DNA of 64,000 nucleotides from Streptomyces sp. CB02056 (lineage in GTDB: Bacteria; Actinomycetota; Actinomycetes; Streptomycetales; Streptomycetaceae), in contig NZ_LIPD01000009.1 in NCBI RefSeq assembly GCF_001905545.1, positions 335,352 to 399,351 of the forward strand, read 5' to 3'. Shown one piece after another: positions 32,945 to 41,663 of this stretch. Position 1 is the stretch's first letter, and every line of letters starts with the position of its first letter. Made by a program: the position numbers and the translations under genes. The notes under the pieces are model-generated. The model made no database searches and was not told where the DNA came from. It saw only the letters and a program-made list of their open reading frames with translations.

Positions 32945-35905
32945 ATGCGAGAAGACCGTGGTACCGCCCCCGGTGCCCGTCGGGGTGCCCATGCCGGGCC
33001 GCCCGCCCGTCCACCGCGGCCCGGCCCGTGGCTGCGCGGCCTGCGCCCCCGGACGGTCCGCGCCCGGATCATCGCCCTGCTGATGGTCCCGGTCGTCTCC
33101 GTCATCGCCCTGTGGGGGTTCGCCACCGTCACCACCGCCCAGGGCGTCTGGGGCCTGATGCGCCAGCGCGACGCCCAGCGCACGCTGCTCACGCCGGTCG
33201 CGGAGACGGTCGCCGGACTGCAAGTCGAACGCACGGCCGTCGGTCAGCTGCTGGCCGCCCCGGTGGCCGCCCCCAGCGCCGTCCGTGAGAGTGCTCTGCG
33301 CGAGGCGGCGGCGGCCACCGACCGGGCGCTCACCCCGCTGTTCCCGGACCCCCGCCGGCCCGACCGGGGCTACAACCGTGCCGACGCCCAGGGCCTGGGC
33401 GGGGACGCGGCCGCCCGGCTGGACGCGCTCGGCGGCTCCCTCGCCGCCCTGCCCGTCCTGCGCGACCGGGTCCTGGCCAGGAGCGTCGGCTGGCCCGAGG
33501 CGTACGCCGCGTACGGCGAGGCGGTGGACCGGGCGCTCGCCGCCGCCGGTGCCGTCGCGCCGCTCCAGGACCGCCAGGTGGCCGCCGACGCGCGGGTGCT
33601 GCTGGAGCTGGCCCGGTCCCGGGAGCTGCTCGCCCGGGAGGACGCCCTGCTGCGCGCCGCCCAGCTGTCCGGCGGGCTCGGCGACGACCAGCTGCGGGAG
33701 TTCGCCGGCGCGGCCTTCGCCCGGCGCGAGTTCGAGCGGGGCGCCGCCGCCGAGCTGCGCCCCGCCGACCGGGCGGCGCTGCTCGCCGTCACCGGTGGCC
33801 AGGACCACCGCGAGCTGGCCGGGTACGAGGACAGGGTGCGGACGGCCGCCGACGGCCGGACGGCGGTCGCGGCGGTGCCGGCCGACCGGTGGGCGATGGT
33901 CGCGGGCAATGTGGCCGGCGGCCTGCGGACCGTCGAGGACCAGGCCGGACGGCTCGCCGCCGAGCGCCAGGACCCGTACGCCCTGGGCCTGTTCACCCCG
34001 GCGGGGATGGCGGTGCTGCTCGGACTGGTCGGCGTGGTGGCCTCGTTGGTGATCTCGGTGCAGATCGGGCGCGGGCTGGTCACCGATCTGATCGGCCTGC
34101 GCAACTCGGCACTTGAGCTGGCCGGGCGCAAACTTCCGGCGACCATACGGAAGTTGCGTGCAGGGGAGGAGGTGGACATCGAGGCCGAGGCGCCCCGGCC
34201 GGTGGGGCGGGGCGACGAGATCGGCCAGGTGCAGCGGGCGCTGGGCACCGTCCAGCGGGCGGCCGTGACGGCGGCGGTCGAGCGGGCCGAGGTGCTCTCC
34301 GGGGTCTCCGGTGTGTTCGTCAACCTCGCGCGCCGCAGCCAGGTCCTGGTGCACCGCCAACTCACCCTGCTGGACGCGATGGAGCGCCGCACCGACGACC
34401 CGTCCGAGCTGGCCGACCTGTTCCGCTTGGACCACCTCACCACCCGGATGCGCCGCCACGCCGAGGGCCTGATCATCCTCTCCGGGGCCGCTCCCGGGCG
34501 GGGCTGGCGTCGGCCCGTCCCGCTGGTGGACGTGGTGCGCGCGGCCGTCTCGGAGGTCGAGGAGTACGCCCGGGTCGAGGTCCACCCGCTGCCACGGGCC
34601 GCGGTGGTCGGCCACGCCGTCGCCGACCTCACCCACCTGGTGGCCGAACTCGTCGAGAACGCCACCGGGTTCTCCCCGCCGCACACCCGGGTGCACATCC
34701 GGGGCGAACGGGTCGGCAACGGCTTCGCGTTGGAGATCGAGGACCGCGGCCTCGGCATGGGGCCGGAGGTGCTGGCCTCGGCCAACCGCCGGATCGCCGC
34801 CGCCGAGCAGAGCGACCTCTTCGACAGCGACCGGCTCGGCCTGTTCGTGGTCAGCCGGCTCGCCCGGCGGCAGGACGTCAAGGTCTCGCTGGTGACCTCC
34901 GCGTACGGCGGCACCACGGCGGTGGTCCTGCTGCCGACCACGCTGCTGGCCGACGAGACGGCCGACGATACGGCCGAAGTGGAGGCGGAGATGGGGGCGG
35001 CGGAGGCGCGGTACGGCTTCGAGCCGGTGCCGCCCCTGCCGCGCGCGGCGGCGCCGGGCGGCGTGGCGGTCGGGGCGGGGCCGACGGAGCCGGTGTTCGC
35101 CGAGCGGGCACAGCACGGTGGCCCGGAGCGGGAGTTCACGCCGGTGCACGGTCACGCGGGGGAGCCGACGGGGGGTCCCAGCGGTGTCCCGGGCGGCGCC
35201 CTGAGCGGCGATCCGAGGCGCCGGGAGTACTCGCAGGGCGGGGCAAGTGACGGGCTTCCGGCGGCGGGTGGGCCGCCGCCGGAGGGTGGGGCGCTGCTGC
35301 CGTTCGGTGCCCGGGGCAGCGACCCCGGGCCGGTGCGCCGTACCCCCTACCGGGCCTCCGGTGCCCGGGTGGCCGGTCCGGCTGCGGACGGGGGCGCGGG
35401 TGCGGCCGCCCGTCCGCAGTCCGGGCCGCCGCAGCCGTACAGCGCGGAGCCGTACCGTACGGAACGCCGTTCGGAGCCGGTAGCCGGACCAGGCTCGCGC
35501 GGTCCCCGTCCGGACAGTCAACGTCCGGACAGTCAACGACCGGACGGCCATCGGCCGGACGGCCCCCAAGTCGACTCGGGCCCCGAGGAGTTGCCGCGCC
35601 GGACCCGCCAGGCGAGCCTCGCACCGCAGCTGCGCGAGGGCCCGGCCCGTCCGACCGCGCACAGTCGTCGTACGGCCGCCGCCACTGCAGCCGTGGCCTC
35701 GGCCGGCCCCGGGTCCGGCGACGGCTTCGGCGCCGCGGGCCGCAGCCCGGAGGAGGCGCGGGCGGCGATGTCGGCCTTCCAGAACGGATGGGCGCGCGGT
35801 CTGCACCCGGAGGGTCGGCGGGACGGGCAGCCCGCCGACGCTCCGCGGCCGCCGCGGGCGCGCCACCCCCAACCCCCGTCCCGACCCGAAGGAGAGCGTC
35901 CGTGA
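32945..35905 (+). CDS. cvnA: Conservon sensor protein CvnA (nitrate/nitrite-sensing-type histidine kinase)
   Basis: A 986-residue membrane protein. A first helix at about residues 38-62 and a second at about 350-375 enclose an extracellular region resembling the NIT (nitrate- and nitrite-sensing) domain. A HAMP-like linker and an HATPase domain follow: HLVAELVENATGFSPPHTRV (N box), EDRGLGMG, and LGLFVVSRLARRQDVKVSL. A normal phosphoacceptor H-box is not seen. The last 300 residues are Pro/Gly/Arg-rich and disordered, including DNA repeats (cggacagtcaac twice near 35514). CvnA proteins form a membrane complex with CvnB-D that resembles eukaryotic G-protein systems. First of four overlapping genes. 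Confidence 0.93.
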   Translation: MREDRGTAPGARRGAHAGPPARPPRPGPWLRGLRPRTVRARIIALLMVPVVSVIALWGFATVTTAQGVWGLMRQRDAQRTLLTPVAETVAGLQVERTAVGQLLAAPVAAPSAVRESALREAAAATDRALTPLFPDPRRPDRGYNRADAQGLGGDAAARLDALGGSLAALPVLRDRVLARSVGWPEAYAAYGEAVDRALAAAGAVAPLQDRQVAADARVLLELARSRELLAREDALLRAAQLSGGLGDDQLREFAGAAFARREFERGAAAELRPADRAALLAVTGGQDHRELAGYEDRVRTAADGRTAVAAVPADRWAMVAGNVAGGLRTVEDQAGRLAAERQDPYALGLFTPAGMAVLLGLVGVVASLVISVQIGRGLVTDLIGLRNSALELAGRKLPATIRKLRAGEEVDIEAEAPRPVGRGDEIGQVQRALGTVQRAAVTAAVERAEVLSGVSGVFVNLARRSQVLVHRQLTLLDAMERRTDDPSELADLFRLDHLTTRMRRHAEGLIILSGAAPGRGWRRPVPLVDVVRAAVSEVEEYARVEVHPLPRAAVVGHAVADLTHLVAELVENATGFSPPHTRVHIRGERVGNGFALEIEDRGLGMGPEVLASANRRIAAAEQSDLFDSDRLGLFVVSRLARRQDVKVSLVTSAYGGTTAVVLLPTTLLADETADDTAEVEAEMGAAEARYGFEPVPPLPRAAAPGGVAVGAGPTEPVFAERAQHGGPEREFTPVHGHAGEPTGGPSGVPGGALSGDPRRREYSQGGASDGLPAAGGPPPEGGALLPFGARGSDPGPVRRTPYRASGARVAGPAADGGAGAAARPQSGPPQPYSAEPYRTERRSEPVAGPGSRGPRPDSQRPDSQRPDGHRPDGPQVDSGPEELPRRTRQASLAPQLREGPARPTAHSRRTAAATAAVASAGPGSGDGFGAAGRSPEEARAAMSAFQNGWARGLHPEGRRDGQPADAPRPPRARHPQPPSRPEGERP

Positions 35906-36312
35906 TCGCCACCACCCACCGTGCGGGGGAGCTGAACTGGCTCCTCGACGAGCTGGTCCAGCGCGCCCCCGAGCTCCGCTTCGCCGTGATGCTCTCCGCC
36001 GACGGCCTGGCCATGGGCACCTCGGCCGGTCTGGCGCGGGAGGACGGGGAGCATCTGGCGGCCGTCGCCTCCGGCTTCCACAGCCTGGCCAAGGGCGCCG
36101 GCCGGCACTTCGGTGCGGGTGAAGTCCGCCAGACCATGGTCGAGTTGGAGGGCGGCTACCTGCTGGTCGCGGCGGCCGGGGAGGGCACCTGCCTCGCCGT
36201 GTTCACCACGGCCCGGGCCGACCTCGGCCTGGTCGCCTACGAGATGGCCAGGCTGGTCCGCCGGGTCGGGGAGCACCTGAGCGCCCCGCCGCGGACGGTG
36301 GGCGGCCGGTGA
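35902..36312 (+). CDS. cvnB: Conservon roadblock/LC7 protein CvnB
   Basis: A 136-residue roadblock/LC7-domain protein. Conserved are LNWLLDELVQRAPELRFAVMLSADGLAMG, HLAAVASGFHSLAKGAGRHF and MVELEGGYLLVAAAGEGTCLAVF. Such proteins act as GTPase-activating or scaffold partners of the CvnD GTPase. The GTG start overlaps the cvnA stop by 4 nt and has ggag upstream; its own stop overlaps the cvnC start. Confidence 0.94.
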   Translation: MIATTHRAGELNWLLDELVQRAPELRFAVMLSADGLAMGTSAGLAREDGEHLAAVASGFHSLAKGAGRHFGAGEVRQTMVELEGGYLLVAAAGEGTCLAVFTTARADLGLVAYEMARLVRRVGEHLSAPPRTVGGR

Positions 36313-36785
36313 GTCCGGTGCCCCACCCGCCCCGGGGGCGACATTCCGAGCACCCGAGGGCCGAACCCGACGGTCACCCCCGCAACCCGCTCGCGGCCGC
36401 CCACCGGGCCCGCTGGTACGACGACGACGCCGGGCCGCTGGTCCGCCCGTACGCGATGACCAGGGGGCGCACCGGGGCCGGGGAGCAGCGCTTCGACCTG
36501 ATCGCCGTGGTGGTCGCCGAACTCCCCGACCCGGCGCTCGTACCGGACGCGCCCGAGCCGCCGGTCGGCCCGGAACAGGCGCGCATCCTCGCGCTGTGCC
36601 GGGGCACCCCGCTGTCCGTGGCCGAGCTGGCCGCCGAGCTCGACCTGCCGGTGGGCGTCGTGCGGGTGCTGCTCGGCGACCTGCTGGCGGCCGGGCTCAT
36701 CCGGGTCCGCCGTCCCGTCCCGCCCGCCCTGCTCCCCGACGAGCGCATCCTCCAGGAGGTCATCCGTGGACTCCGTGCACTCTGA
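36309..36785 (+). CDS. cvnC: Conservon DUF742 protein CvnC
   Basis: A 158-residue DUF742 protein. The core runs from VRPYAMTRGRTG through FDLIAVVVA to a winged-helix-like part ILALCRGTPLSVAELAAELDLPVGVVRVLLGDL and ILQEVIRGLRAL at the end. About 45 basic/Pro-rich residues precede it. Its 3' end overlaps cvnD by 20 nt. DUF742 proteins occur almost only in conservons and bind CvnA/CvnD. Confidence 0.94.
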   Translation: MSPVPHPPRGRHSEHPRAEPDGHPRNPLAAAHRARWYDDDAGPLVRPYAMTRGRTGAGEQRFDLIAVVVAELPDPALVPDAPEPPVGPEQARILALCRGTPLSVAELAAELDLPVGVVRVLLGDLLAAGLIRVRRPVPPALLPDERILQEVIRGLRAL

Positions 36786-37455
36786 CCACCCGTCCGACCT
36801 GCCCGACCCGTCGGTATCGTCCGGCCGGTCCGGTCCGTACGGCGGGTCGGACCCGTTCGATGCCGAGGATCCCGACGACGCCGTGCTGGCGCTCAAGATC
36901 CTGGTGGCGGGCGGCTTCGGGGTCGGCAAGACGACGCTGGTCGGTGCGGTCAGCGAGATCCGGCCGCTGCGCACCGAGGAGCGGCTGACCGAGGCCGGGC
37001 GGGAGGTGGACGACCTCGACGGCGTGGAGCGGAAGTCGACGACCACGGTGGCGATGGACTTCGGTCGGATCACCATCCGCGAGGGGCTGGCGGTCTACCT
37101 GTTCGGCACCCCGGGGCAGGACCGGTTCTGGTTCCTCTGGGACGAGCTGGCCCAGGGGGCGCTCGGTGCGGTGGTGCTCGCCGACACCCGCCGGCTGACC
37201 GACTGCTTCCCGGCCGTCGACTTCTTCGAGCACCGGGGCATCCCCTTCGTGGTCGCGGTGAACCGTTTCGCCGGGACACGGGAGTTCAGGCCGGAGGAGG
37301 TCGCCCGCGCGCTGGACCTGGACGCGGGTACGCCGGTGCTGTTGTGCGATGCGCGCCACCGGGCCTCGGGCAAGGAGGTGCTGATCAACCTGGTCGAGCA
37401 CGCGGGCCGGGTGCACGCCGCCCGGCTGCTCGCGGACGTCTCTCCGGTGGGCTGA
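36766..37455 (+). CDS. cvnD: Conservon GTP-binding protein CvnD
   Basis: A 229-residue small GTPase-like protein. The P-loop is VAGGFGVGKTTLVGAVS (about residues 47-63), switch I has the Thr run ERKSTTTVAMDFGRI, switch II is FGTPGQDRFWFLWDE, and the NKxD-like motif is degenerate (VNRFAG), as is usual for CvnD. The 35-residue N-terminus is Ser/Asp-rich. GTG start with aggagg upstream inside cvnC. Last gene of the conservon, 28 nt before repeat copy F. Confidence 0.94.
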   Translation: MDSVHSDHPSDLPDPSVSSGRSGPYGGSDPFDAEDPDDAVLALKILVAGGFGVGKTTLVGAVSEIRPLRTEERLTEAGREVDDLDGVERKSTTTVAMDFGRITIREGLAVYLFGTPGQDRFWFLWDELAQGALGAVVLADTRRLTDCFPAVDFFEHRGIPFVVAVNRFAGTREFRPEEVARALDLDAGTPVLLCDARHRASGKEVLINLVEHAGRVHAARLLADVSPVG

Positions 37456-37483
37456 GGCGGCGGCGGGAGGTGTCGGCGTGCGG

Positions 37484-37570
37484 ATGACAGCTGACAACTC
37501 ACAACTAACAGATGACAGCTGACAGATTTCGAAATCTGTCAGCTGTCATCTGTCACCCGTCGACTCTCAG
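37484..37570. repeat. Heptad inverted repeat, copy F (perfect 46-bp palindrome)
   Basis: Perfect palindrome 37508-37553 around TTCGAA; six left units (37484-37525) and five right units (37536-37570) in register. It separates the conservon from the convergent small secreted protein gene and is well placed as a two-way terminator. Confidence 0.92.
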
Positions 37571-37589
37571 CGGTTCCGGGTCCGGTGGT

Positions 37590-37961
37590 TCAGCTGTGCC
37601 ACTGGAACACGATCCGGGTCCAGCTGGACCCGGGGCAGTTGCCCCAGACCGCCCAGGCCTGCGGCCGCGCGCCGATCCACAGGCCGGTGCTCGACGAGCC
37701 GTCGGCACAGTAGGTGATGGTGCGCAGTCGTCCGGAGTAGACGTTGCAGGTCCCCTCCCAGCGCCAGCCGTAGTCGGCGGTGATGACGCAGCGGTAGGTC
37801 GCGGTCTCGACGGTGTTCCAGTCCGTGTCGGTCTCGGGGGTGATGGCCTGGGTCCGGACCGTCGCCGCGGCGGCCGGCAGGGCGGTGGTCCCGAGCACGC
37901 CGAGGGCGGCCGTGGCGGCCAGCCCGAACGTGACGATCTTCCTGGCGATGCAACCTCGCAC
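37590..37961 (-). CDS. Small secreted protein of unknown function
   Basis: A 123-residue exported protein. The signal peptide has a basic start, a hydrophobic core VTFGLAATAALGVLGTTAL and cleavage likely after PAAAA (about residue 33). The mature part of about 90 residues has four Cys (probably two disulfides) and many Trp/Tyr, with YRCVITADYGWRWEGTCNVY and GLWIGARPQAWAVWGNCPG; it could be an inhibitor or a small toxin-like protein, but I recognise no family. GTG at 37961 has aaggag 7 nt upstream. Convergent with the conservon. Confidence 0.8.
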   Translation of the reverse strand: MRGCIARKIVTFGLAATAALGVLGTTALPAAAATVRTQAITPETDTDWNTVETATYRCVITADYGWRWEGTCNVYSGRLRTITYCADGSSSTGLWIGARPQAWAVWGNCPGSSWTRIVFQWHS

Positions 37962-38102
37962 GGTGGTTCTCCTTGCTCAGGGGTTCTCGTCGGGCGGAGC
38001 CGTCCCCGGTCGCCGGGGTGTCCGCGCGGAGGTGAAGTCCCGCTTCCTGTGCGGTTGGTGACATGGTGCACACGAATGACTGCGCACAGTGAGACGACGA
38101 AC

Positions 38103-38108
38103 TATGAT
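38103..38108 (+). promoter_or_regulatory. Candidate -10 box upstream of sigma factor gene
   Basis: TATGAT, five of six matches to the sigma-70 consensus, 92 nt before the start codon and abutting the Crp-type palindrome. Confidence 0.5.
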
Positions 38109-38122
38109 GTGACCTGTGTCAC
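38109..38122. promoter_or_regulatory. Crp-type binding site
   Basis: GTG-N6-GTCAC, within a perfect TGTGA-N6-TCACA (38108-38123). This fits the motif described for streptomycete Crp (GTG-N6-GNCAC). It overlaps the start region expected from the TATGAT box, which suggests repression. Binding is inference. Confidence 0.6.
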
Positions 38123-38200
38123 AAGTCATTCGGTCGGCTCAAGACCCCTGTGGCCAGGGCGGACCGGGTGCTCGGGGTGCCGATTTCCGGGGAGAGCGGC

Positions 38201-38866
38201 ATGGTGGATTGCAGCGGTCGAAATGCGGGCGGCGGACGGGAAGAGGGCTTCGGTCCGAGTGGGAGTGGCGGTCAATCGGCCGAATTCAACCGGGTGTTCA
38301 CGGATCTCCTGCCCAGACTCCAGCAGGCGGCGGCCTCCCTCGCCGGCGGTCCGGTCGGCGCCGGGGACGTCGTCCACGAGGCGTACCTGCGGATCGCCCG
38401 CCGGCCGGAGCGCTTCCTCGGTCATCCGCAGCCGTACGCCTACGCGTTCACCACGATGGTGAACATCCTGCGCGACCAGTGGCGCCGGGAGCGCCGGCGG
38501 GTGTCGATGCCCGAGGTGCCGGAGGTGGGAGACGCCGTCGACCGGGACCGGGGGGAGTTCGACCCCCGGTCCGGCGGGATGGCCGAGTTGCAGGCGCGCT
38601 GGGAGGTGGTGCGCCTGCTGGGCTTCCTGACCGTCAAGCAGGCCCGCGCGGTGGCGCTGGTGGACCTCGACGGCTACAGCGTCGACGAGGCCGCCGAGCT
38701 GCTCGGGCTGCACCGCAGCACGCTGGCCGTCACCCGGCGCCGCGCCCACGGCCGACTGCGCGCCGTCCTCCAGCGGGAACGCGAACGCGAGCGGGAGGCG
38801 GGGTGCGAACGCGAGCAGGAGCGGGGGTGCGAACAGGAGCGCGAGCGGGAGCACGAGCGGAGCTGA
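38201..38866 (+). CDS. ECF-type RNA polymerase sigma factor
   Basis: A 221-residue sigma factor. Region 2 is degenerate but recognisable: GDVVHEAYLRIARRPERFLGHPQPYAYAFTTMVNILRDQWRRERR (residues 60-105 approximately). Region 4 is RLLGFLTVKQARAVALVDLDGYSVDEAAELLGLHRSTLAVTRRRAHGRLR, a helix-turn-helix for the -35 element. The last 35 residues are an expanded Arg/Glu/Cys repeat (EREREREAGCEREQE) built from near-identical DNA repeats at 38770-38863; this tail is not part of the family. ATG at 38201 with gggagag upstream; longer frames start without one. No anti-sigma gene adjoins. Confidence 0.82.
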   Translation: MVDCSGRNAGGGREEGFGPSGSGGQSAEFNRVFTDLLPRLQQAAASLAGGPVGAGDVVHEAYLRIARRPERFLGHPQPYAYAFTTMVNILRDQWRRERRRVSMPEVPEVGDAVDRDRGEFDPRSGGMAELQARWEVVRLLGFLTVKQARAVALVDLDGYSVDEAAELLGLHRSTLAVTRRRAHGRLRAVLQREREREREAGCEREQERGCEQEREREHERS

Positions 38867-38970
38867 GGGTGTGGCGGTGCGCGGGGCGGCGGGCGTGCGA
38901 GCGCCGCCCCGACGCACCGAGCTGACGGCAAGTCAGCTGATGCGCCGCCCCGGCCCGTACCCTGCGAATC

Positions 38971-39990
38971 GTGATCATCCACCAGCACGGCCGCCTGCGC
39001 GCACTGGCCGAGGACGGCCGCTGGCCCGAGCTGCTCGCCGCCTACCGGCAGGGCCGCGCGGCCGCCGTGGCGGAGGCGGGCGAGGAGGCCGCGGCCGTGC
39101 TGACCGCGCCGCTCGGCCACCTGATCGCCTACGCGGCGCCGCCCGAGCTGGCCGTCCGCCTGTTCGACCGGGACGGCGGCACGGGGACGGCCGCCGGAGT
39201 GGCCGACCACGACGCCGGCCCGCTCTGGGAGGTGCTGGCGACCCGGCACTCCTGGCTGCGGCTGGCCCCGTTGCTCGGTCCGGTCCCGGTGCGACGGCTG
39301 GTCGCGCACACCCGGGCGCTGCTCGGCGAGGACCTCTCGTACGGGGCCGAGCCCGACCCGGAGGGCGTGCCGCTGCGCCTGGAGCCGTGGGAGGCGGCGG
39401 GCTGGGACGAGGCGGCCCGGGTACGCGAGTACCTGCCCGGCGGGGGCGCGCGCAGTGCGCTGCTGACCCTGCCAGCCAGCCGGGAGGGCTTGGGCGAGGT
39501 GGAGCTGCCCCCGGTGGCGCGGTCGGCCGGACGGCCGGACGGGCCGCCGGTCACCCGGGCCCTGGAGGGGCTGGGCGCGCTCGCGCCGTGGGCGGAGACG
39601 GCCTGCGTCCGCGGCCGGGCCCCGGCGGCGGCCGCCCTGCTGGCCCGCGACCGGCGGGTGGTCGGCGGGTACCTGCCGTTCGCGCTCGTCTACCCGGCGC
39701 TGGTGCGGTCCGCCGCCCTGGAGCGGGCGCAGGGCTGCGCGCACGGGAGGCTGGGGGTGTGGCGGGCACTGGCCGCGATGGCCGCGATGGCCGGGGCGGA
39801 CGGCCTGGACGGCCTGGATGGTCCGGACGGGGCAGGCGGGGTGGACCGGGGCGAGGTGAACGCGCTGGTGGACCGGATGCGCTGTTTCACCTGGCAGGAG
39901 CCGTCGGCCGGGCTGCACCATCTGCACGTCGTGCTGGAGGACCCGGCCGGCGGGGTGTCCTGGGTGGTCAGCGGCTCGCAGGACCTGTGA
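38971..39990 (+). CDS. Hypothetical protein
   Basis: A 339-residue soluble protein that I do not recognise. It is Ala/Leu/Arg-rich and mostly helical, with a few conserved-looking blocks (HQHGRLRALAEDGRWPELLAAY; ATRHSWLRLAPLLG; ARGRAPAAAALLARDRRVVGGYLPFALVYPA) and ends in a strand pair HHLHVVLEDPAGGVSWVVSGSQDL. The GTG start lies 7 nt after TACCCT (38958-38963) with no ribosome site, so it may be leaderless. Good third-position GC supports coding. It is followed by a strong terminator. Confidence 0.75.
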   Translation: MIIHQHGRLRALAEDGRWPELLAAYRQGRAAAVAEAGEEAAAVLTAPLGHLIAYAAPPELAVRLFDRDGGTGTAAGVADHDAGPLWEVLATRHSWLRLAPLLGPVPVRRLVAHTRALLGEDLSYGAEPDPEGVPLRLEPWEAAGWDEAARVREYLPGGGARSALLTLPASREGLGEVELPPVARSAGRPDGPPVTRALEGLGALAPWAETACVRGRAPAAAALLARDRRVVGGYLPFALVYPALVRSAALERAQGCAHGRLGVWRALAAMAAMAGADGLDGLDGPDGAGGVDRGEVNALVDRMRCFTWQEPSAGLHHLHVVLEDPAGGVSWVVSGSQDL

Positions 39991-40052
39991 CGAGCGGGCC
40001 GGGTACCTGTTCGGGCCCGACCGGGAACGTCGGCCGGACGGGAAAACGAGGA

Positions 40053-40103
40053 CCCCCGGTCCGGCGCCGTTTCCGGGGGTTGGTGGGGGCGCCGGACCGG
40101 GGG
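40053..40103. terminator. Two-way terminator hairpin
   Basis: Perfect 16-bp stem (40053-40068 with 40088-40103) and a 19-nt loop between the unknown gene and the convergent dctA. Confidence 0.75.
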
Positions 40104-40125
40104 AGTGCGGGGGTCGCTGCCGGGG

Positions 40126-41580
40126 TCAGACCCCGGCGGTGGCCGCGCCCTGGGTGGCGGTGCCCCGGGTGGGGACAGCCTCGGGGGCGGTCTCGGGAGT
40201 GGCCTCGGGGGTGTCGGCCGTAGAGCCGTCCGACGCGGCGGCGGGACCGGAGGCCGCACCGTGCGAGTCGACCAGTGTCAGCTCGTCGAACGGCAGCTCA
40301 CCGGCCAGCACCCGCCGGGCGCGCTCGGCGTCGATCTCGCCGGTCCAGTGCCCGATCAGCACGGTCGCGACGGCGTTGCCCGCGAAGTTGGTGAGCGCGC
40401 GGGCCTCCGACATGAAGCGGTCGATGCCGACGATCAGGCCGACCCCGTCCACCAGCGCGGGCTTGTGCGACTGGAGCCCGCCCGCGAGGGTGGCCAGGCC
40501 GGCGCCGGTGACCCCGGCCGCGCCCTTGCTCGCGATCACCATGAAGACCAGCAGCGAGAGCTGTTCGCCGAGCGACATCGGCTTGTCCATCGCCTCGGAG
40601 ATGAAGATCGACGACATGGTCAGGTAGATGGCGGTGCCGTCGAGGTTGAAGCTGTAGCCGGTCGGCACGGTGATGCCGACGACCGGGCGGCTGACGCCCA
40701 GGTGCTCCATCTTGGCGATCAGGCGGGGCAGCGCGCTCTCGGAGGAGGAGGTGGAGAGGATCAGCAGGAACTCGCGGCCGAGGTACTTCAGCAGCGCGAA
40801 CACGTTGACCCCGGCGACCAGGCGCAGCAGCGTGCCCAGCACCACGACGACGAAGAGCACGCAGGTGACGTAGAAGCCGATCATGATGACGGCCAGGCTC
40901 TTCAGCGCGGCGGTGCCGGTGGCGCCGACCACGGCGGCCATCGCACCGAAGGCGCCGACCGGCGCGACCCACATGATCATCGACATGACCCGGAAGACCA
41001 GCCGCTGCACGTGCTCGATCCCGCGCAGCACCGGCGCGCCGGCCGGGCCCATCGCCTGGAGGGCGAAGCCGGTGAGCAGGGCGACCAGCAGGGTCTGGAG
41101 CACCTTGCCCTGGGTCAGGGCGGAGAACAGCGTCTCGGGGATCATCCCGAGCAGGAAGTCGGCGGTCGACTGGGCGCCGCCGGCGGCCGCCTGGGCGTGG
41201 CCGGACTTGGCGAGCGCGGCGGTCAGGTGCAGGCCGCCGCCGGGCTCCAGCAGGTTGCCGACGACCATGCCGATGGCCAGCGCGACGGTCGACATGGCGA
41301 GGAAGTAACCGAGGGCGAGGCCGCCGACCTTGCCGACCTTCGCGGCCTTGGTCACCGAGCCGATGCCCAGGACGATGGTGCAGAAGATCACCGGGCTGAT
41401 CATCATCTTGATCAGGTTGACGAAGCCCGTGCCGATCGGCTTCAGCTCCACGGCGAAACCGGGGGCGGCCAGGCCGACCACCACACCCGCGACCACCGCG
41501 GCGATCACGGCGATGTAGAGGTAGTGGGTCCGGTCCTTGCGTCTGGGTCCCGCCGCCGCGGCGGCTCCAGTGATCGACAT
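40126..41580 (-). CDS. dctA: C4-dicarboxylate:cation symporter DctA
   Basis: A 484-residue transporter of the DAACS (GltP/DctA) family that imports succinate, fumarate and malate. Signature regions are complete: the serine-rich reentrant loop LILSTSSSESALPRL, NLDGTAIYLTMSSIFI and the C-terminal DRFMSEARALTNFAGNAVATVLIGHW, with about eight membrane helices. The last 50 residues are Thr/Ala/Pro-rich. ATG at 41580 has aagggag 8 nt upstream. Divergent from a DcuS/CitA-type kinase, the usual partner for dctA control. A Crp-type palindrome lies in the shared promoter region. Confidence 0.95.
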   Translation of the reverse strand: MSITGAAAAAGPRRKDRTHYLYIAVIAAVVAGVVVGLAAPGFAVELKPIGTGFVNLIKMMISPVIFCTIVLGIGSVTKAAKVGKVGGLALGYFLAMSTVALAIGMVVGNLLEPGGGLHLTAALAKSGHAQAAAGGAQSTADFLLGMIPETLFSALTQGKVLQTLLVALLTGFALQAMGPAGAPVLRGIEHVQRLVFRVMSMIMWVAPVGAFGAMAAVVGATGTAALKSLAVIMIGFYVTCVLFVVVVLGTLLRLVAGVNVFALLKYLGREFLLILSTSSSESALPRLIAKMEHLGVSRPVVGITVPTGYSFNLDGTAIYLTMSSIFISEAMDKPMSLGEQLSLLVFMVIASKGAAGVTGAGLATLAGGLQSHKPALVDGVGLIVGIDRFMSEARALTNFAGNAVATVLIGHWTGEIDAERARRVLAGELPFDELTLVDSHGAASGPAAASDGSTADTPEATPETAPEAVPTRGTATQGAATAGV

Positions 41581-41649
41581 CTGCGGCTCCCTTGCCGTGC
41601 AGTCCTGGTGGCCCCGGGGGGATGGGCCGCTCTGACTATGGGCTCCGAG

Positions 41650-41663
41650 GTGACGGAGGTCAC
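41650..41663. promoter_or_regulatory. Crp-type binding site between dctA and sensor kinase
   Basis: GTGAC-ggag-GTCAC, a perfect palindrome that fits GTG-N6-GNCAC. Twenty bases further on, GTTCAT-N7-ATGAAC (41670-41688) is a second inverted repeat and could be the response-regulator site. On the minus strand a CATAGT hexamer (41634-41639) may be the dctA -10. Confidence 0.6.

Noticed and set aside
32939..35872. A 977-residue minus-strand frame over cvnA
   Set aside because: Antisense shadow of cvnA; no domain, no start signal.
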